A model generated the notes under the pieces. That model worked only from the letters and a program-made list of their open reading frames with translations. It searched no databases and was not told the origin of the DNA. Of a stretch of 18,834 nucleotides of DNA, positions 15,112 through 18,834 are shown in pieces (the stretch's first letter is position 1; each line of letters opens with the position of its first letter). The position numbers were made by a program, and so were the translations under genes. The DNA comes from Bacteroidota bacterium (GTDB lineage: Bacteria > Bacteroidota > Bacteroidia > Bacteroidales > Bacteroidaceae): assembly GCA_023425865.1 (NCBI GenBank), contig JAFABV010000001.1, positions 1-18,834 of the forward strand, given 5' to 3'.

Positions 15112-15993
15112 TCAAATGGATGATTTTACGGTCGATAGTTTCTCGGCCTTGCACATTCGGGTCTTTCCAAACCGGTCTTTGAGCAACAGCACGTGGCTGA
15201 AGCCCTGGTGCTCAAGCAGTGCGCGCAGGTCGTCGGCATACAGCGGATTGATTTCAAAATAGAGCATACCGCCGTCGCGAAGCGACCGCCAGGCATACTG
15301 CCCGATGGCACGGTAGAACAGCAGCGGGTCGTCGTCGGGCACAAACAGGGCCATGTGGGGCTCGTGGTCGAGCACGTTGGCACTCATGGCCTCGGCCTCC
15401 TTGCGGGCAATGTAGGGTGGGTTAGACACGATGATGTCCCATTGGCGGTCGTCGGCAGGGGCGGTCATGATGTCCTGTAGTTCTATGTTTACCTCCGCGC
15501 CCAAGTGGCGGGCGTTGTCACGGGCTATGGTGAGCGCGTCGGGCGACACGTCCCATGCCGTGACCTCGGCGCTGAACAGTTCGAGGGCCAGCGTCACGGC
15601 TATGCATCCGCTGCCCGTGCCCACGTCGAGCACGCGCAGGGGGCCGGGCGCCCGCAAGACGCAGAACGGCACGTTGTGGTACGACTTGATGGCGCGGCAT
15701 AGCTCCTCGGTCTCGGGGCGCGGAATGAGCACGCCCGGCGCCACGCCAAACTGTCGTCCGCAGAAGGTGGCCTTGCCTATCACATACTGCACGGGCTCGC
15801 CCTGCGCCAGGCGTGCCATCTGGGCTGAGAGCCTTTGCTGCTCATCTGCGGTCAGGGCTTCCACTCCCCCGGTGACGATGGCGGTCAGCGTCAGGCCGAA
15901 CTCGTCTTCGAGTAGCAGTCGTACCACAGCCTTGGCCTCGCCCTCGTCGTAGAGGGGAGTGAGGCTCTGCCAGAGTTGTATGTAGGTGTTCAT
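15112..15993 (-). CDS. prmC: Peptide chain release factor N5-glutamine methyltransferase
   Basis: Methylates the GGQ glutamine of release factors using SAM. The 293-residue protein has the N-terminal helical domain (1-85), the PRPETE motif at 91-96, the SAM-binding motif DVGTGSGCIAV at 123-133 and the catalytic NPPY at 191-194. The ATG at 15993 is chosen because the family N-terminus starts there; an upstream ATG at 16023 lies within the preceding gene. It begins 11 nt after the hydrolase stop codon and ends 2 nt before recX. Confidence 0.95.
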   Translation of the reverse strand: MNTYIQLWQSLTPLYDEGEAKAVVRLLLEDEFGLTLTAIVTGGVEALTADEQQRLSAQMARLAQGEPVQYVIGKATFCGRQFGVAPGVLIPRPETEELCRAIKSYHNVPFCVLRAPGPLRVLDVGTGSGCIAVTLALELFSAEVTAWDVSPDALTIARDNARHLGAEVNIELQDIMTAPADDRQWDIIVSNPPYIARKEAEAMSANVLDHEPHMALFVPDDDPLLFYRAIGQYAWRSLRDGGMLYFEINPLYADDLRALLEHQGFSHVLLLKDRFGKTRMCKAEKLSTVKSSI

Positions 15994-16004
15994 GACGGTG
16001 CGGT

Positions 16005-17234
16005 TTACAGTTGGTTTATCCACTGGGCGATGTCCTCGAGCACCTCCGGCGCGATGGTCTCCTCGACCATCGCCGATTTTCCGGGGTCGCCCGTGGGGTT
16101 GTGATGGAAGAGATGGCTCAGCCCCGGATAGGTTTTCACCTTGTTTTTCCTATTCTTGGGCAGGTTCTCTTCCAGTGCCGGCACGTTGAGCGTGACTGGC
16201 ACATTCAGGTCGGTCTCGCCGCCGAGGGCCAGCACCGGGCACTTGGTCTGGCGCACGTAGGGTCGCAGGTCCCAGTCGAGAAAATACCTCATCCATGCCG
16301 ACGTGTCGCTTGCGGCCAGCAGTTGGCGCACCTCCGCCACGCTGTGAAAGCGGTCGGCGGGCAGCCCCTGCGCCCTGCCTATGGCGTTCATCTGCAGCAA
16401 CAGCAGGGTGTCGATCTTGCAGGCGGGCCCGGCGAGGCTCACGATGAAGTCGGGCTTTCCCTCGCTGCCGAGCATGTAGGCGATGGCACCACCCTCGCTT
16501 TGGCCCAAGATGCCCATGCGTGAGAATGTTTTCATGCCTTTGAGGAAGTCTAAACCGCAGGCCGCGTCATTGGCCAGATCGCGGCTCGTGGCACTCTTGT
16601 AGTTGCCCGTCGACTGCCCCGTGCCACGGTCGTCATAGCGCAATGAGGCAATGCCGTGGCGTGCCAGATAGTCGGCAATGACGAGAAATGGCTTGTGGTG
16701 AAACACCTCCTCTTCGCGGCTCTGCGGTCCACTGCCCGTCACCATGAGCACCACCGGCACCCGCTGCCCGGCCTTATAGCCCACGGGGAAGGTCAGTGTG
16801 CCGGCCAATACGGCCTGTGCCGACGGGTTGGCAAAGGTCACCTCGCGGGTGGTGTAGGGGTAGGGTGCCACGGGTTCTTGCGGGCGGTTGAAGGTCAGGA
16901 CGCCGCGCTCCATGTTCAGCGGCATGGCGAAGGTCATCTGTCTGAACAGTCCCACGAGTTTGTCACCCTCGCGGCGAGCCGCGTAGCTGATGCCCATCTG
17001 CTGCACCGCGACGTTCACCGAGTCGTCGGTGAGCACGTTCACGGTCATCGGGTAATGGTCCACACCTTGTTCCACCACGTCCATAGAGGCTGTCCGGGCC
17101 GTGGCATCGAGGTGAAACACCATGGTCAACTTCTGCATACCGGCCTGCAGCGTGCCCTTCCATGTGCCGTCTGTACCTTGTGCGTGGGCATGGAGCGCGG
17201 CGGCTAAGGCCATCAGTAAGATTGTCTTTTTCAT
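16005..17234 (-). CDS. Secreted alpha/beta hydrolase
   Basis: A 409-residue protein with a signal peptide cut near residue 18 (HAHA). Residues about 20-120 form a beta-rich N-terminal domain; from about 130 there is an alpha/beta-hydrolase domain. The catalytic triad is visible: S246 in GQSEG, D342 in GETDLNVP and H374 in YPGLSH. A typical oxyanion-region segment (VTGSGPQSR, 165-173) is present. Family relatives are annotated as esterases or serine aminopeptidases; substrate is unknown. It is the first gene of a four-gene unit with prmC, recX and comF, although its function appears unrelated to theirs. Confidence 0.88.
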   Translation of the reverse strand: MKKTILLMALAAALHAHAQGTDGTWKGTLQAGMQKLTMVFHLDATARTASMDVVEQGVDHYPMTVNVLTDDSVNVAVQQMGISYAARREGDKLVGLFRQMTFAMPLNMERGVLTFNRPQEPVAPYPYTTREVTFANPSAQAVLAGTLTFPVGYKAGQRVPVVLMVTGSGPQSREEEVFHHKPFLVIADYLARHGIASLRYDDRGTGQSTGNYKSATSRDLANDAACGLDFLKGMKTFSRMGILGQSEGGAIAYMLGSEGKPDFIVSLAGPACKIDTLLLLQMNAIGRAQGLPADRFHSVAEVRQLLAASDTSAWMRYFLDWDLRPYVRQTKCPVLALGGETDLNVPVTLNVPALEENLPKNRKNKVKTYPGLSHLFHHNPTGDPGKSAMVEETIAPEVLEDIAQWINQL

Positions 17235-17300
17235 CGTGATATTCGAGTTCTTGAGTTTGTGTCGTAGGTGTTGCTTGTCGTGGCAAACAAGCCTCTATGG

Positions 17301-17332
17301 CAAAATTAGGTAAAAAAAACGATTGCGCAAAA
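17301..17332 (-). promoter_or_regulatory. Promoter of the hydrolase-prmC-recX-comF unit
   Basis: On the minus strand TAATTTTG (17301-17308) fits TAnnTTTG, and TTTTG (17328-17332) lies 19 nt upstream as -33. Transcription would start near 17294, about 60 nt before the ATG at 17234. Confidence 0.75.
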
Positions 17333-17466
17333 CATCCTTCGGTATTTATTCCATGCCTCTCCACAGCCTTCTCGCCGCGGCGTCACGCCGCTCTCGACGG
17401 GCCTCACGGGCCTGCCGACCCGGTGTGTAGAGCCTTGGGGAGCGACGGTATTGCCCACATGGTCTT

Positions 17467-17589
17467 ATGGTTTTATATAGAACCATCTCATGGTTTTATA
17501 TAGAATCATCTCATGGTTTTATATAGAACCATCTGATGGTTTAATATAGAATTATCTGATGGTTTTATATGAAATCATGTTATGGTTTT
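17467..17589 (+). repeat. Tandem array of 23-nt palindromic repeats (array 2, five units plus a partial)
   Basis: Units start at 17467, 17490, 17513, 17536 and 17559, with an 8-nt partial at 17582; the period is exactly 23. The left arm is always ATGGTT, the centre nearly always contains TATATA, and the right arm is AACCAT, AATCAT or AATTAT. Orientation and period match array 1 at 124-215. The last unit has a changed centre, as if the array edge is decaying. Confidence 0.88.
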
Positions 17590-17918
17590 GCCCGCGTCAT
17601 TGTTCTTGGTGGCTCTTGTGGTTTCTTCAGATGGGCATGTTGGCCTGTCAATCTCATGGTAGGGAATCTTTTTACAGGCAGAGGCGCGGAGGGTAAAAGA
17701 GTGCTTTGCGCACGCACGACCACTGCTTGCGGCGGACTAAAGCAGCAAGGAAGCATGACGTTATGAACAAATCCAAGTAATTTCGTCCTGATACAAAAGG
17801 CATGATGAAACAAGGCAAACCATGGAGCCACCACGTGCTCAGATGGGGTAAAGAGATGGCCACGCGGGAGGTAAACTTGTTTTTTCCTCTTTTACAACGC
17901 CTTTTGAGCAAAAACCAC

Positions 17919-17926
17919 TAACTTTG
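17919..17926 (+). promoter_or_regulatory. ribD promoter, -7 element
   Basis: TAACTTTG matches TAnnTTTG exactly, 40 nt before the ribD start codon. A TTTTG at 17902-17906 is too close (12 nt) to be a normal -33, and none is seen at 19-21 nt. Confidence 0.55.
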
Positions 17927-17966
17927 CGACAAACCGATGACAAGTAGGTGACCAACTTCAAGCAAG

Positions 17967-18834
17967 ATGATGGAAAAAGAGATATTGGCGACACACAAGC
18001 AAACAACCGACGAGCTACAACGACAAACCGACGAATGGTTTATGCGGCGCTGCATTCAGCTGGCTCGCAACGGCGAGCATAATGCCAAGCCCAACCCCAT
18101 GGTGGGCGCGGTAATCGTATCGGCCGACGGCAGGATTATCGGTGAGGGCTACCATGTGCGGTGTGGTCAGGGCCACGCCGAGGTCAATGCCTTTGCCGCC
18201 GTGCGCCCCGAAGATGAGAAACTGTTGCGCCAGGCTACCATGTACGTGAGTCTGGAGCCGTGCTCGCACTGGGGCAAGACGCCACCCTGTGCCGACCTCA
18301 TCATCAGCAAGCGGGTGCGCCGTGTGGTGTGCGGATGCATCGACCCCTTTGCCGAGGTGCGGGGGCGAGGCATACAGCGCATACGCGAGGCAGGCATTGA
18401 GGTGACGGTGGGCGTGCTCGAGAAAGAGTGCCTGGAGCTCAACCGTAAGTTCATCACGGTGAATACCGAGGGCCGGCCATATATTATATTGAAGTGGGCC
18501 GAGACCAAGAATGGCATGATGGCAGCCTCCACGCCCTTGTCCTCCCGACCGAGTAGAGCGGGCAAGGAAAGAGAGCCTTTGGCTATTTCCACCCCCTTTA
18601 CCAAGATGCTCGTACACAAGCTTAGGGCCGACAACGACGCTATTGTGGTGGGGCGGGAGACGGTGAACACCGACCATCCGCAACTCAACATCCGGGAGTG
18701 GAGTGGCCGCGACCCCGAGCGACTGGTACTCACGCACAGCACGGAGGGGATGCCGCAGTGGTTTAAGTGTTTTTCGAATATCGACACCATGCTCTCTTAT
18801 CTCAAGGTGAGGCGCAGGCAGAGCCTGATAGTGG
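17967..18834 (+). CDS. ribD: Bifunctional riboflavin biosynthesis deaminase/reductase (partial, runs off the window)
   Basis: The first 289 codons are present. RibD deaminates and then reduces a pyrimidine intermediate in riboflavin synthesis. The N-terminal domain has the zinc deaminase motif: H70-A-E72 in GHAEVNAF, and C99 and C108 in PCSHWGKTPPC. The reductase domain begins near residue 155 (YIILKWAETKNG) and continues past the edge with STPFTKMLVHKLRADNDAIVVG and TVNTDHPQL, which are typical. Start codons at 17967 and 17970 are adjacent and both plausible; a third in-frame ATG at 18042 would cut into the conserved N-terminus. A long antisense frame across it is a shadow. Confidence 0.93.
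   Translation, partial: MMEKEILATHKQTTDELQRQTDEWFMRRCIQLARNGEHNAKPNPMVGAVIVSADGRIIGEGYHVRCGQGHAEVNAFAAVRPEDEKLLRQATMYVSLEPCSHWGKTPPCADLIISKRVRRVVCGCIDPFAEVRGRGIQRIREAGIEVTVGVLEKECLELNRKFITVNTEGRPYIILKWAETKNGMMAASTPLSSRPSRAGKEREPLAISTPFTKMLVHKLRADNDAIVVGRETVNTDHPQLNIREWSGRDPERLVLTHSTEGMPQWFKCFSNIDTMLSYLKVRRRQSLIV

Larger units (their letters stand above)
17235..17966. other. Gene-free spacer between the divergent hydrolase and ribD genes
   Basis: No credible gene is seen; the short frames here lack domains and overlap one another. The spacer contains the minus-strand hydrolase promoter (17301-17332), a small GC hairpin without T-tract (GCGGCG 17377-17382 with CGCCGC 17386-17391), the second 23-nt palindromic array (17467-17589) and the ribD -7 element (17919-17926). 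The stretch 17590-17900 shows nothing I can name; an unannotated RNA reading out of the array cannot be excluded. Confidence 0.7.

Noticed and set aside
17580..17911. Two overlapping minus-strand frames of about 80 codons in the ribD spacer
   Set aside because: They overlap each other in different frames, show no domain or signal peptide, and one runs across the array edge.
18015..18737. Minus-strand frame of 240 codons at the right end
   Set aside because: Antisense to ribD, whose deaminase and reductase motifs are plain on the plus strand.

Overview
The window looks like a chromosomal segment of a member of the Bacteroidetes, most likely a Prevotella-like Bacteroidales. The evidence is as follows: several promoters of the Bacteroidetes type (TAnnTTTG near -7, sometimes with a TTTG-like -33 element), A-rich leaders in place of clear Shine-Dalgarno sites, tRNA genes that do not encode CCA, several short lipoprotein signal peptides, and protein families typical of gut or oral Bacteroidales (439-residue XylA, DUF4369/thioredoxin-like lipoprotein, OmpA-like/TPR lipoprotein). 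The genus is inferred from general resemblance and was not tested by a search.

Layout from left to right. Positions 1-573 hold no gene but carry a 12-nt direct repeat, an array of palindromic 23-nt tandem repeats and a candidate operator. Next come two plus-strand sugar genes: xylA (xylose isomerase) and a secreted GH43 glycosidase, separated by a strongly structured spacer. GH43 converges on a minus-strand Zn/Cd-type P1B ATPase, with a 25-bp-arm inverted repeat between the two stop codons. From there to about 17.2 kb every gene is on the minus strand: the ATPase, a ComM/YifB-type AAA+ protein, a thioredoxin-fold lipoprotein without its CxxC, an OmpA-like/TPR lipoprotein, tRNA-Leu(UAA) and tRNA-Gly(GCC), a four-cysteine lipoprotein, argH, a SRPBCC protein, pyrE, comF, recX, prmC and a secreted alpha/beta hydrolase. 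A 732-bp gene-free spacer with a second array of the same 23-nt repeats follows. The window ends inside ribD on the plus strand.

Transcription units inferred from spacing, promoters and terminators: (a) xylA, then GH43, probably attenuated by structure between them; (b) the metal ATPase alone, behind a promoter with a candidate operator; (c) the thioredoxin-fold lipoprotein, then the ComM-like gene; (d) tRNA-Gly, tRNA-Leu, then the OmpA/TPR gene, ending in a strong intrinsic terminator; (e) pyrE, SRPBCC, argH, then the four-Cys lipoprotein, also ending in a strong terminator; (f) hydrolase, prmC, recX, comF, tightly packed with one overlap; (g) ribD. Unit (a) releases and isomerises xylose. 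Unit (e) joins pyrimidine and arginine synthesis, which share carbamoyl phosphate. The other units are housekeeping or cell-envelope genes.

Most of the window is ordinary core genome. The most unusual signal is the pair of 23-nt palindromic arrays at the two ends. Their sequence variation keeps base pairing in plus-strand RNA (C to T changes only, opposite an invariant GG), which suggests a transcribed structure and not only a DNA-binding site. I did not find a defence system, prophage, insertion sequence or CRISPR array.
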